A stretch of DNA of 8,670 bases, taken from positions 1 through 8,670 of the forward strand of contig JAEYVB010000397.1 of the NCBI GenBank assembly GCA_023429345.1, in the 5' to 3' direction. How positions within the stretch are numbered: the first letter of the stretch is position 1; the number at the start of each line of letters is the position of its first letter. The DNA comes from Planctomycetota bacterium. GTDB lineage: Bacteria > Planctomycetota > Phycisphaerae > Phycisphaerales > UBA1924. Position numbers and translations under genes: made by a program. Shown here piece by piece: positions 1 through 6,963 of this stretch. The notes below the pieces were generated by a model that did not search any database, was not told the origin of the DNA, and saw nothing but the letters and a program-made list of their open reading frames with translations.

Positions 1-1061
1 GGCGTGGGCGCATCGGGCGGCAGCTCGCCGGTGATGATGCGGATCAGCGTCGATTTGCCCGAGCCGTTGGGGCCCATCAGGCCGAGCTTGTCCCCCGGGG
101 AGAGGAGCAGGTCGAGGTCACGGAAGAGCTGTTTGCCGCCGAGCGTCTTGGTGAGGGCCCGGGCCGCCAGCAGCTTGCGTGTGCGGCGGTCGGTCGAGGT
201 GAAGTCGATCCCCGCGGCTTGCTGCGGGGCGTTGCGGGCGCGGAGCTCGGCGAGCTCGTCGATCCGTTCGTAGCTGGCGGTGATGCGGCTCTTGCTCTTG
301 GTCCGGCGTGCCTTCGCCCCGCGGGAGAGCCAGCGGAGGTCCTCTCGGACGATGTTGGCGAGGCTCTGCTCCTGTTTCGCCTGGGCGTCGAGGAACTCTT
401 CCTTCCGGCGGAGGAACTCGGAATAGTTGCCGCGGATGGAGAAGGTGCCGTCGGGGTAGGCCCGGGAGAGCTCGACGATGCGGGCGGCGGTGCTCTCCAA
501 AAACGCGCGGTCGTGCGTGACCGTGATCGAGCCGAAGGTCGCGGAGCGCAGGAGGTCCTCGAGCCACTCGATGCCGTCCACATCCAGGTGGTTCGTGGGC
601 TCGTCCAGCAGGAGCACATCCGGGTCTTTGGCGATCTCGCGGGCGATGGCGAGGCGCTTCCGCTGACCGCCGGAGAGGGCCGCGGCGGGCTGCCCCAGGT
701 CGGCGAAGCCCACGCGGTCGAGCGTCATCTCGGCGGCGAGCTCGATCTCGTGATCGTCGTGCAGGTGGGGAGCGCCCCAATGCCGGAGCCCGTCGACAAC
801 GGCGGACAGGACCGTCGAGCCCTCGGGGAAGACGTCCGCCTGCGGGATGTAGGCGGCGCGGATGCCCTTCCGCATCGAGACGGCCCCCTCGTCGGCGGAC
901 TCGATCCCGGCGATGATTTTCAGGAGCGTGCTCTTGCCCGATCCGTTGGGACCGATGAGTGCGAGACGCTCCCGGTCCTCGAGGCTCAGGGCCACGCCGG
1001 AGAAGAGCGTGCGGGTGCCGTAGGTCTTCGAGAGTGCGCGGGCGGTCAGGAGCGTGGCCAT
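1..1061 (-). CDS. Uup-like ABC-F ATPase, 3' end beyond the window
   Basis: This is a soluble ABC-F protein: two ATP-binding cassettes in one chain and no membrane segment. Such proteins act on the ribosome and relieve stalled translation. The first 353 residues are visible. Cassette 1 is complete: Walker A GPNGSGKS at 37-44, signature LSGGQ at 129-133, Walker B VLLLDE at 149-154 followed by PTNHLD, and the switch histidine in THDR at 182-185. A charged linker at about 210-275 contains RWLSRGAKARRTKSKSRI (243-260), close to the linker of Escherichia coli Uup, hence the subfamily call. Cassette 2 starts near 297, and its Walker A GPNGSGKST lies at 330-338. The sequence is cut just after it, so the second signature and any C-terminal coiled-coil arm typical of Uup cannot be seen. 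The ATG at 1061 opens MATLLTARALSKTYG, a normal family start; no strong Shine-Dalgarno precedes it. It lies 51 bases after the zinc-ribbon gene on the same strand and may be co-transcribed. Family is very likely; the Uup subtype is probable. Confidence 0.93.
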   Translation of the reverse strand, partial: MATLLTARALSKTYGTRTLFSGVALSLEDRERLALIGPNGSGKSTLLKIIAGIESADEGAVSMRKGIRAAYIPQADVFPEGSTVLSAVVDGLRHWGAPHLHDDHEIELAAEMTLDRVGFADLGQPAAALSGGQRKRLAIAREIAKDPDVLLLDEPTNHLDVDGIEWLEDLLRSATFGSITVTHDRAFLESTAARIVELSRAYPDGTFSIRGNYSEFLRRKEEFLDAQAKQEQSLANIVREDLRWLSRGAKARRTKSKSRITASYERIDELAELRARNAPQQAAGIDFTSTDRRTRKLLAARALTKTLGGKQLFRDLDLLLSPGDKLGLMGPNGSGKSTLIRIITGELPPDAPT

Positions 1062-1092
1062 TGCCTGCAGGGTAGGGCGGGAGCGACAGGTC

Positions 1093-1104
1093 CCCCGCGC
1101 GGGG
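1093..1104. repeat. 12-base perfect GC palindrome between two genes
   Basis: The bases CCCCGCGCGGGG form a perfect palindrome in the 51-base gap between the zinc-ribbon gene and the ABC-F gene. No run of T follows on either strand, so it does not look like a normal intrinsic terminator. It could weaken read-through or be a chance result of high GC content. Function is unknown. Confidence 0.3.
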
Positions 1105-1112
1105 CGATCGCG

Positions 1113-1517
1113 TCAGAGGAACCGCATGAGCAGCGGGCTGAGCCAGAGCAGGACCACGCCGGCGATGACAATGCCCCAGAACCAGAGGCGGACGACGCTC
1201 CGACGGGTGCGGAGTTGCACCTTCAGCGGGACGGCTTCGGGGGTGTTGATGACACCGCACTCGGGGCACATGACCTCGCTGGCCGCGCCCGGCGGGAGAT
1301 CGGCGAGGCTGTAGCCGCAGCGGATGCACGCGGCCCGGGGAAGTCGCCGGAACGAGCGCTCGATCATGCCCGGCCGCACGGCGAGGACGGTGTGGCCGCG
1401 GGATTCGACGTTGCGGCCGGCGCTCGACTCGTCGGGTGCTCGGACGACCACTCCCCAACGCGACTTTCCGGGGCCCCGGACGGTGACCGTGAACAACTGC
1501 GGGGCGGGTTCGCTCAC
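1113..1517 (-). CDS. Small zinc-ribbon protein with C-terminal membrane helix
   Basis: This encodes a 134-residue protein of unknown function. Residues about 8-50 form a small beta-rich region with the pattern FTVTVRGPG...ESRGHTVLAVRPG, similar in feel to short N-terminal modules seen before zinc ribbons in planctomycete proteins. A zinc ribbon follows, with cysteine pairs at 64/67 (CIRCGYSL) and 84/87 (CPECG). One hydrophobic helix at about 109-131 ends four residues before the C-terminus. The basic stretch RTRRSVVR just before the helix predicts a cytoplasmic ribbon anchored by its tail. The chosen start is the GTG at 1517, because it overlaps the phosphatase stop as GTGA (4 bases), a classic arrangement for translational coupling. 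A longer frame to 1667 would run deep into the phosphatase gene and reads as arginine/proline-rich shadow. Candidate roles are binding a partner of the phosphatase or acting as a membrane adaptor; both are inferences from position only. Confidence 0.82.
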   Translation of the reverse strand: MSEPAPQLFTVTVRGPGKSRWGVVVRAPDESSAGRNVESRGHTVLAVRPGMIERSFRRLPRAACIRCGYSLADLPPGAASEVMCPECGVINTPEAVPLKVQLRTRRSVVRLWFWGIVIAGVVLLWLSPLLMRFL

Positions 1518-2998
1518 ACGGGGGCCCCCACCGCCGCGGCGGTCTTGACCCGCACCGGGGGGTGGGCCGCGGCACGGAGCGGCCGGGAAATCTCGATCAC
1601 CAGGGTGTCGTCGGCGATAGGGCCGTGGCGGTGCCGATCGACGGCGGCGGCGATCAGCGCGGGCCATCCGCCCGGCGTGCCCGGGGGGTTGGAAGCGATC
1701 ACGCTCTGGATGCCGGAGATGCCGAGGTAGCGGCCGTGGGCGTCGCGGGACTCGGTGGCCCCGTCGGTGTAGGCGATCAGGCAGTCTCCCGGCCCGAACC
1801 GCAGCGAGCGCGGGGCGGCCTCGAAATCGTCGCCCGCCGTGGCGCCGAGGACGAGGGCGGTGGAATCGAGCTGCTCGATGGCGCCGTCGACGGCGCGGAT
1901 GAAGGCGGGCGGGTGCCCGCCGCTGGCGTATTCAAGGGTATCGGCCTGGGGATCGACCTTGAAGCAGAGGGCGGTGACGTAGACCGAGTGGTCGGCCAGC
2001 GTGAGATGCACGTATCGGTTCAGGAGGCAGAGCAGGCGGCCGGGGTCCGTCCCCGGGTTCTCGGCGAAGATACGGTCGAGCTCGCCGTGGAGGCGGTTGA
2101 CGGTGAGCGCGGCGGGGATGCCGTGCCCGGTGACGTCCAGGAGCGCGATGTTCAGGCAGCGGCGTCCGGCGGCGTCGACCGTTTCCCGGGCGTAGAGATA
2201 GTCGCCGCCGATCTGCCGCATGGGCTCGTAGATGTACCGGAACGTGACCGGGCCCTCGCTGATCTCGCGGGGGAAGAGCGATTCATGGATCTGGCGGGCG
2301 CTGTGCAGCTCCTGGCGGATCTCCGCGTACTTGCCGCGGAGCTGGTTCAGGGCGAAGCGGTCGCGGAAGCGGCTGTAGCGCCACCAGCAGATCAGCGCGC
2401 CCGGGGCCCCGACGAGCGGCGAGAACAGGATCACCAGCGCTTTCACGATCCACGAGTCGCCGGAGAGGAGCGAGAAAGCCGCGTTGAGAACCAGCAGCGG
2501 GACGAGCGGACGCAGCGATTCTCGCGGGGTGAGCGGCAGGAACAGGCAGGCAAAGATATGGGTGAAGACGATGTTGAGGATCCACTCACCCCCGACCGGG
2601 TACTGGCGCGGCGCCTCCTTCACCAGCGCGTGCGTCACCAGGGGTGTGATGATCTGCAGGACGCCGTTGAAGATGATCAGGGCGTAGGCGAACTTCACCA
2701 GCTGGGCGCGCTGCATCGTGTGGTTGCGCGCGTACAAGAAACTCGCGATGTACGGGACGGTACCGATCAGCGCGGTAACGATGGCGATCCACGCGACCCG
2801 CGCCTCGAAAGTCTGGACATTGGCCCGGGCCAGGCCGAGCGCCAGGAGCGTTCCGACGATCGCGAGCAGGTTGAGTATCGAAACGACGCTGGTGTACCAC
2901 AGGAACCGCTTACGGAGCCAGCGTTCCTTCTCCGCCTCGTACTCGTGGCGGAAGTCGCTCGTGAACACCGAGGTCGGCGTCGGGCGTTTACGCGCCAC
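1514..2998 (-). CDS. Six-helix membrane SpoIIE/RsbU-type protein phosphatase
   Basis: This encodes a 494-residue membrane-bound PP2C-type serine/threonine phosphatase. Numbering from the GTG at 2998, six hydrophobic segments fall near 31-57, 66-90, 100-124, 137-156, 163-179 and 182-207. A helical linker at 217-243 ends in SARQIHESLFP, the usual lead-in to RsbU-like catalytic domains. The catalytic domain holds IGGDY (263-267), DVTGHG (288-293), SGGHPP (359-364), YTDGATES (410-417) and ADDTLVIEI (462-470). The acidic metal ligands of the family are present, so it is probably active. Relatives dephosphorylate STAS-domain anti-anti-sigma factors in partner-switching pathways, but no STAS or anti-sigma kinase gene is in view. 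The membrane part has no recognised ligand-binding domain and may sense the envelope. The start at 2998 gives an 11-base overlap with the upstream gene and has a GGGGG run 8-12 bases before it. Another frame-open ATG at 3064 would give an unusual 77-base overlap, and a GTG 27 bases downstream of 2998 is also possible. Confidence 0.92.
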   Translation of the reverse strand: MARKRPTPTSVFTSDFRHEYEAEKERWLRKRFLWYTSVVSILNLLAIVGTLLALGLARANVQTFEARVAWIAIVTALIGTVPYIASFLYARNHTMQRAQLVKFAYALIIFNGVLQIITPLVTHALVKEAPRQYPVGGEWILNIVFTHIFACLFLPLTPRESLRPLVPLLVLNAAFSLLSGDSWIVKALVILFSPLVGAPGALICWWRYSRFRDRFALNQLRGKYAEIRQELHSARQIHESLFPREISEGPVTFRYIYEPMRQIGGDYLYARETVDAAGRRCLNIALLDVTGHGIPAALTVNRLHGELDRIFAENPGTDPGRLLCLLNRYVHLTLADHSVYVTALCFKVDPQADTLEYASGGHPPAFIRAVDGAIEQLDSTALVLGATAGDDFEAAPRSLRFGPGDCLIAYTDGATESRDAHGRYLGISGIQSVIASNPPGTPGGWPALIAAAVDRHRHGPIADDTLVIEISRPLRAAAHPPVRVKTAAAVGAPV

Positions 2999-3587
2999 GG
3001 TTGGCCCCCGGTTTCCAGAGAATATCGTTGGCCCCGTTCGCGTTGGCCACGCGCGCGAGGACAAAGAGCAGGTCGCTGAAGCGGTTCAGGTAGCGCACGG
3101 TCTCGGGGTTGGTGCCGGCGGCATCCTCGCGCAGGAGCGTGACGACCCGGCGCTCGGCCCGGCGAACGGCCGTGCGGGCGATGTGGAGGGCCGCGGCCGG
3201 GGCGCTACCGCCGGGGAGCACGAAGCTGGTCAGGGGCGCCAGGTTGGCGTTGAACCGGTCGATCATGGGCTCGAGGCGGGCGGTCTGCGCGGGCTGGACG
3301 CGGAGCATGCCCGGCTTCTCGTCGGGTAGGACCGGGATGCAGAGGTCCGCCCCGACATCGAAGAGGTCGTGCTGCAACTGGCGGAGGGCGCGGCCGATCT
3401 CAGCGGCCTCCTCGGAAGCTCCGGTCGCCTCGCAGGCGGCAATCGCCGCCCCCACCGCCGCGTTGGCTTCATCGACCGCGCCGTAGGCCTCCACGCGAAC
3501 ATCGTCCTTGGGTGCCCGCTTGCCGGTGCCCAGGCCGGTCGTGCCGTCGTCCCCGGTTCGGGTGTAGATCTTGTTCAGCTTGACCAT
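2988..3587 (-). CDS. PduO-type cob(I)alamin adenosyltransferase
   Basis: The enzyme transfers the 5'-deoxyadenosyl group from ATP to cob(I)alamin, making adenosylcobalamin (coenzyme B12). The 199-residue length is normal for the stand-alone PduO family, which acts as a trimer in the cytoplasm. Visible motifs are the N-terminal ATP phosphate loop YTRTGDDGTTGL (8-19), VEAYGAVDE (32-40), FVLPGG (122-127), the arginine-rich RTAVRRAER (138-146) that contacts ATP, and YLNRFSDLLF (166-175). The start chosen is the ATG at 3587 (MVKLNKIYTRTG), the usual family opening; an in-frame ATG at 3596 would add MAP. The gene heads a minus-strand run, overlaps the phosphatase start by 11 bases, and diverges from recJ. 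No other cobalamin gene or B12-dependent enzyme is in the window, so the reason for its linkage to the phosphatase is unclear. Symbols in use for this family vary (cobO, pduO, MMAB), so none is assigned. Confidence 0.95.
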   Translation of the reverse strand: MVKLNKIYTRTGDDGTTGLGTGKRAPKDDVRVEAYGAVDEANAAVGAAIAACEATGASEEAAEIGRALRQLQHDLFDVGADLCIPVLPDEKPGMLRVQPAQTARLEPMIDRFNANLAPLTSFVLPGGSAPAAALHIARTAVRRAERRVVTLLREDAAGTNPETVRYLNRFSDLLFVLARVANANGANDILWKPGANRGA

Positions 3588-3704
3588 CGGGGCCATCCAT
3601 GGGCCGGGCGGAGACTTTCGCCCGAGTCGGCAAAGTGGTAGTCTACCGGCCGAAGGCGCGGCCGGGAGCGGCCTTGCGGAGCTGTTCGAGGGAGACGGGC
3701 ACGG
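3588..3704. promoter_or_regulatory. Divergent spacer with two small inverted repeats
   Basis: This 117-base spacer must hold the promoters of both the adenosyltransferase run and recJ if these are not made by read-through. It contains GGTAGTCTACC (3637-3647), a 5+1+5 palindrome that could be a small operator. Directly next to it CCGGCC (3646-3651) pairs with GGCCGG (3660-3665) around an 8-base loop. On the minus strand TAGACT (3645-3640) is a weak match to a -10 box, without a convincing -35. A GGAG at 3691-3694 is a plausible recJ ribosome binding site, 10 bases before the ATG at 3705. The high GC content makes chance palindromes common, so the operator idea is weak. Confidence 0.35.
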
Positions 3705-5456
3705 ATGCCGAGACTGGAGCCCATTGTGCGGGGTTGGACGAGGGCCTGGACGCCGCGGCCGGGGTCCTGGGCCGAGGGGGCGGGGCTCCTGGACAGGGTC
3801 CTGGGGGTGCGGGGTCTGACCGATCCCGGGGCTTGCCGGGACTTTCTGAACCCTGTCCTGCGGCAGCTGCATGACCCCTCCCTGATACCGGATGTGGATA
3901 AAGCCGCGGCCCGTCTTCTGGAAGCCCTGAATTTGGGCGAGCGGGTGGTGATTTACGGCGACTACGACGTGGACGGGATTACCGCGACGGCGATCCTGTA
4001 CCACACGCTTCGGGCGATTGCCCCGGGTGCGGCCGTGGGGACGTACGTCCCCCACCGGCTTGAGGAGGGGTACGGGCTGAACGCCGCGGCGCTGACGCAA
4101 CTCGCGTCGGAGGGCGCTCGCGTTATCGTTTCGGTGGATTGCGGGATCTCGGCCTCGGGGCCGGCGCGGGCGGCGAGAACGGCCGGCGCGGACCTGATCA
4201 TCACCGATCACCACAACCCGCCGACGCGGATGGAAGACCTTCCGGAAGCGTACGCCGTGGTGCATCCGCGCCGACCGGATTCGGCGTATCCGTTCGGGCA
4301 TCTGTGCGGGGCGGGCGTGGCGTTCAAGCTGGCGTGGAGGCTGGCGACGATGCACTGTGGGTCTTCGCGGGTGAGCGAGGGTTTCCGCTCGTTGCTCCTG
4401 GACCTGCTGGCGTTCGCATCGCTGGGCACCATCGCGGATGTGATGCCATTGGTCGGCGAGAACCGCGTGATCGCAAAGCACGGACTGGCGAGGGTGAAGC
4501 ATTCGCCCATGGCCGGGCTGCGGGCACTGGTCGAGGCCTCGGGCCTTGCGGGCGAGTCGATCGACTCAGAGCACGTCGGGTTTGCTCTGGGGCCGCGGCT
4601 GAATGCGTGCGGCCGAATGGGCCACGCCCGTGAGGCCGTGGAGATGTTCACGACTGCCACGCCCGCCGAGGCCATGGCCATCGCCCAGAACCTCTGCAAG
4701 CTCAACGATGAGCGGCGGGCCACGGAGCGGCGAATCGCCGACCAGGCGGCCGAGATGGCGGCCGAAGCGGGGATGACCGGTGATGAGCGGCGTGCGATCG
4801 TTCTGGCCCACGAGGGCTGGCATCAGGGCGTCGTCGGGATCGTGTGCTCACGGCTGGTGGAGAAGTTTCACCGGCCGACGATACTGATGAGCGTCCGGGA
4901 CGGGCAGTGCCACGGGTCCGGCCGATCGATCGAAGGGTTCAGCCTGCACGCAGCGCTGGAGCGATGCTCGGAGCACCTCCTCAAGCACGGGGGGCACGAC
5001 ATGGCGGCGGGCCTTACGCTCGACGAGGAACGGCTGGAGGGATTTACCGAGGCATTCATCGACGCCGCGAACGCGGAACTCGGGCCCGAGGACCTGGTCC
5101 CCCTGCTGAAGTACGACTGTGCCGCCACGCTGCGCGAACTGGATGTGCCGACCGTGGGGAAACTCGACGCGCTCTCCCCCTTCGGGATGGGTAACCCGCG
5201 GCCGCGGGTGCGACTGTCAGCGGTCCGCCTCGCGGCCCCGCCGACGCTGATGGGGAACGGCGGGCGGCATCTGTCTCTGCAACTGAAGCAGGACGGCGCG
5301 TCGATGCGGGCCGTGGCATGGAACTGGGGTGACCGCGCGCCGAACCTGGCCCAAGGCATGCACCTCGAGGCGGTCGTCTGTCCCAAGATCTCGACCTGGA
5401 ACGGGAACGTGCGCGTGGAGGCCGAGATCGAGGATGTCCATACCATCTCCTCGTAA
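3705..5456 (+). CDS. recJ: Single-stranded-DNA-specific exonuclease RecJ
   Basis: RecJ degrades single-stranded DNA 5' to 3', acting in RecF-pathway recombination, base excision repair and mismatch repair. The 583-residue length is close to that of E. coli RecJ. The DHH domain carries VIYGDYDVDG (82-91), SVDCG (143-147), the name-giving TDHH (167-170), HLCGAGVAFKLAWRL (199-213) and GTIADVMPL (241-249). The DHHA1 domain carries GSGRSIEGF (404-412) and HGGHDMAAG (428-436). SPFGMGNP (491-498) marks the C-terminal OB-fold that grips DNA. Both catalytic halves therefore look intact. The ATG at 3705 gives the short N-terminal region usual before the DHH domain and has GGAG 10 bases upstream. The gene diverges from the adenosyltransferase; a sulfotransferase gene follows after 27 bases on the same strand and may share its transcript, although the functions are unrelated. 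Confidence 0.97.
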   Translation: MPRLEPIVRGWTRAWTPRPGSWAEGAGLLDRVLGVRGLTDPGACRDFLNPVLRQLHDPSLIPDVDKAAARLLEALNLGERVVIYGDYDVDGITATAILYHTLRAIAPGAAVGTYVPHRLEEGYGLNAAALTQLASEGARVIVSVDCGISASGPARAARTAGADLIITDHHNPPTRMEDLPEAYAVVHPRRPDSAYPFGHLCGAGVAFKLAWRLATMHCGSSRVSEGFRSLLLDLLAFASLGTIADVMPLVGENRVIAKHGLARVKHSPMAGLRALVEASGLAGESIDSEHVGFALGPRLNACGRMGHAREAVEMFTTATPAEAMAIAQNLCKLNDERRATERRIADQAAEMAAEAGMTGDERRAIVLAHEGWHQGVVGIVCSRLVEKFHRPTILMSVRDGQCHGSGRSIEGFSLHAALERCSEHLLKHGGHDMAAGLTLDEERLEGFTEAFIDAANAELGPEDLVPLLKYDCAATLRELDVPTVGKLDALSPFGMGNPRPRVRLSAVRLAAPPTLMGNGGRHLSLQLKQDGASMRAVAWNWGDRAPNLAQGMHLEAVVCPKISTWNGNVRVEAEIEDVHTISS

Positions 5457-5483
5457 CCGAACGGCCGCGATCCGCCCATCTCC

Positions 5484-6950
5484 ATGAACCAGCCAGCTTT
5501 CAAGCAGCAACAGTTGTTAGTGGAGGCGCAACGGCTGCACGCGGCTGGCGAGCCCGGCGCTGCGCTCGCGGTGTACGAGCGTCTGCACAAGCTGGATCCG
5601 AAGAACCCTCGCCTTCTCTACCTGCTGGGTGCTGCGGAGATGAGCCTGGGACGGACGACCGAGGCCCGGTCCCACCTGACCGCGGCCCTGAGCCGCGCCC
5701 CGGGGGATGCCGCGGCCTGGCACGATCTTGCGATGGTGCAGAAGCGGGACGGCCGTTTCAAGGAAGCGCTCGCCGCCCTCGACCGCGCGCTGGCCATCCG
5801 TCCCGCGGACCCCACCCTTTGTGCCGCCAGATCAGGCGTGTGCTTCATGATGGGTGATATGACCGGCGCGGCCGCGGCGCTCGAGCCGGTCATGCACGTC
5901 CGGCCGCCGCACCCCTCGGTGGCGATGGCCGTCGGACGCCTGGCGTCTCGGCTCGGGCGTCAGGAAGAGGCCATCGGGCTGCTCCGCGAATGCCTCAGCG
6001 GTCAGGGGGTGCCGATGGCCATTCGCCCAGACCTGCATTTCCAACTCGGCGCCATCCTGGACGGACGCGGAGTGTTCGACGCCGCGTTCGAGGCATTCCG
6101 CCAGGCGCACGCCCCGCGAGCGGGTCGGTACGATGCCGGCGCCTACAGCGCCGCCGTGGAGGCGGCGATCGGCTCCTGGACACCGGGAACGTTCGCCTCG
6201 CTCCCGCGGGGCCGCAATCCAACCGAGCGCCCCGTGTTCATCGTCGGGATGCCGCGGTCGGGCACGAGCCTCGTGGAGCAGATACTCGCGAGCCACCCGC
6301 AGGTGTTCGGGGCCGGCGAACTCGACGACATCGGCCGCTCGGTGTATGAGTTGACGGGGCGTGTCGGGGGCGTGATGCCCCCGCTGGCAGATCCGTCAAA
6401 GCTGACACGGGCGGTTGTGGACCGGATCGAACGGTCCTATGTGGATACGCAGCGGAAGCTGGCCCCCGCCGCGACCCGCGTGACGGACAAGATGCCCTCG
6501 AACTTCCTGCACCTGGGGGTGATCGCGGCGGCGTTCCCGCGGGCCCGCATCATCCATTGCATCCGCGATGCCCGCGACACGTGCCTCTCGTGCTACGCGC
6601 AGAACTTCGGGGGCAGGCACGCGTACGCGGACGATCTTGCGGCGCTCGGGCACTACTACCGGCGGTACGAGCGGCTGATGGCGCACTGGAAGTCGGTCGT
6701 GCCGCTCCCGGTCCTGGATGTACGCTACGAGGATGTGGTCGGCGACCTGGAGGGGCAGAGCCGGCGGATGGTGGAGTTCCTCGGGCTGCGCTGGGATGCG
6801 GGCTGCCTGGCGTTCCACGAATCGACGCGCGTGGTCCGCACATCGAGCAACGACCAGGTGCGGCGTCCGCTCTACAGGGGCTCCGTGGGGCGGTGGAGAA
6901 AGTACGAGGCGCACCTCGGTCCGCTGCTCGAGGCGCTGGGCCCGGATTGA
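5484..6950 (+). CDS. TPR-repeat sulfotransferase
   Basis: This 488-residue protein has TPR helices followed by a sulfotransferase domain that should use the donor PAPS (3'-phosphoadenosine 5'-phosphosulfate). Residues about 5-170 contain four or so TPR-like units (for example 10-39, 44-73, 78-107), with degenerate repeats up to about 210. The catalytic domain starts near 250: VGMPRSGTSLVEQIL (254-268) is the 5'-phosphosulfate loop, GAGELDDI (276-283) holds a glutamate/aspartate patch near where related enzymes place the catalytic base, and RIIHCIRDARDTCLSCY (355-371) is the 3'-phosphate site. The C-terminal QVRRPLY and GRWRKYE are typical of the bacterial TPR-sulfotransferase family, which resembles tyrosylprotein sulfotransferases in domain logic. 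No signal peptide or membrane helix is seen, so it is probably cytoplasmic. The acceptor is unknown: protein, glycan or small molecule are all possible. The ATG at 5484 lies 27 bases after recJ with no clear Shine-Dalgarno. Confidence 0.93.
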   Translation: MNQPAFKQQQLLVEAQRLHAAGEPGAALAVYERLHKLDPKNPRLLYLLGAAEMSLGRTTEARSHLTAALSRAPGDAAAWHDLAMVQKRDGRFKEALAALDRALAIRPADPTLCAARSGVCFMMGDMTGAAAALEPVMHVRPPHPSVAMAVGRLASRLGRQEEAIGLLRECLSGQGVPMAIRPDLHFQLGAILDGRGVFDAAFEAFRQAHAPRAGRYDAGAYSAAVEAAIGSWTPGTFASLPRGRNPTERPVFIVGMPRSGTSLVEQILASHPQVFGAGELDDIGRSVYELTGRVGGVMPPLADPSKLTRAVVDRIERSYVDTQRKLAPAATRVTDKMPSNFLHLGVIAAAFPRARIIHCIRDARDTCLSCYAQNFGGRHAYADDLAALGHYYRRYERLMAHWKSVVPLPVLDVRYEDVVGDLEGQSRRMVEFLGLRWDAGCLAFHESTRVVRTSSNDQVRRPLYRGSVGRWRKYEAHLGPLLEALGPD

Positions 6951-6963
6951 TGCGCAGAACAGA

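Noticed and set aside
118..1575. Minus-strand open frame of 485 codons overlapping the ABC-F gene
   Set aside because: It is rich in arginine, proline and histidine, a typical wrong-frame product; the neighbouring frame carries the ABC motifs.
219..1730. Long plus-strand open frame (503 codons) opposite the ABC-F and zinc-ribbon genes
   Set aside because: It spans two genes with clear motifs on the other strand and shows no recognisable domain. Long antisense frames are common in GC-rich DNA.
1562..3079. Long plus-strand open frame (505 codons) opposite the phosphatase
   Set aside because: Its translation is charged, low-complexity and motif-free, while the minus strand encodes all phosphatase motifs.
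3588..3704. Cobalamin riboswitch ahead of the adenosyltransferase
   Set aside because: The spacer is too short for a full riboswitch plus promoter and I see no B12-box-like sequence.
3588..4502. Upstream extension of the adenosyltransferase frame opposite recJ
   Set aside because: The extension reads as arginine/proline-rich shadow; the family starts at MVKLNKIYTRTG.
6951..6963. Shared bidirectional terminator between the convergent genes
   Set aside because: The 13-base gap and its flanks show no stable stem with a T-run on either strand.
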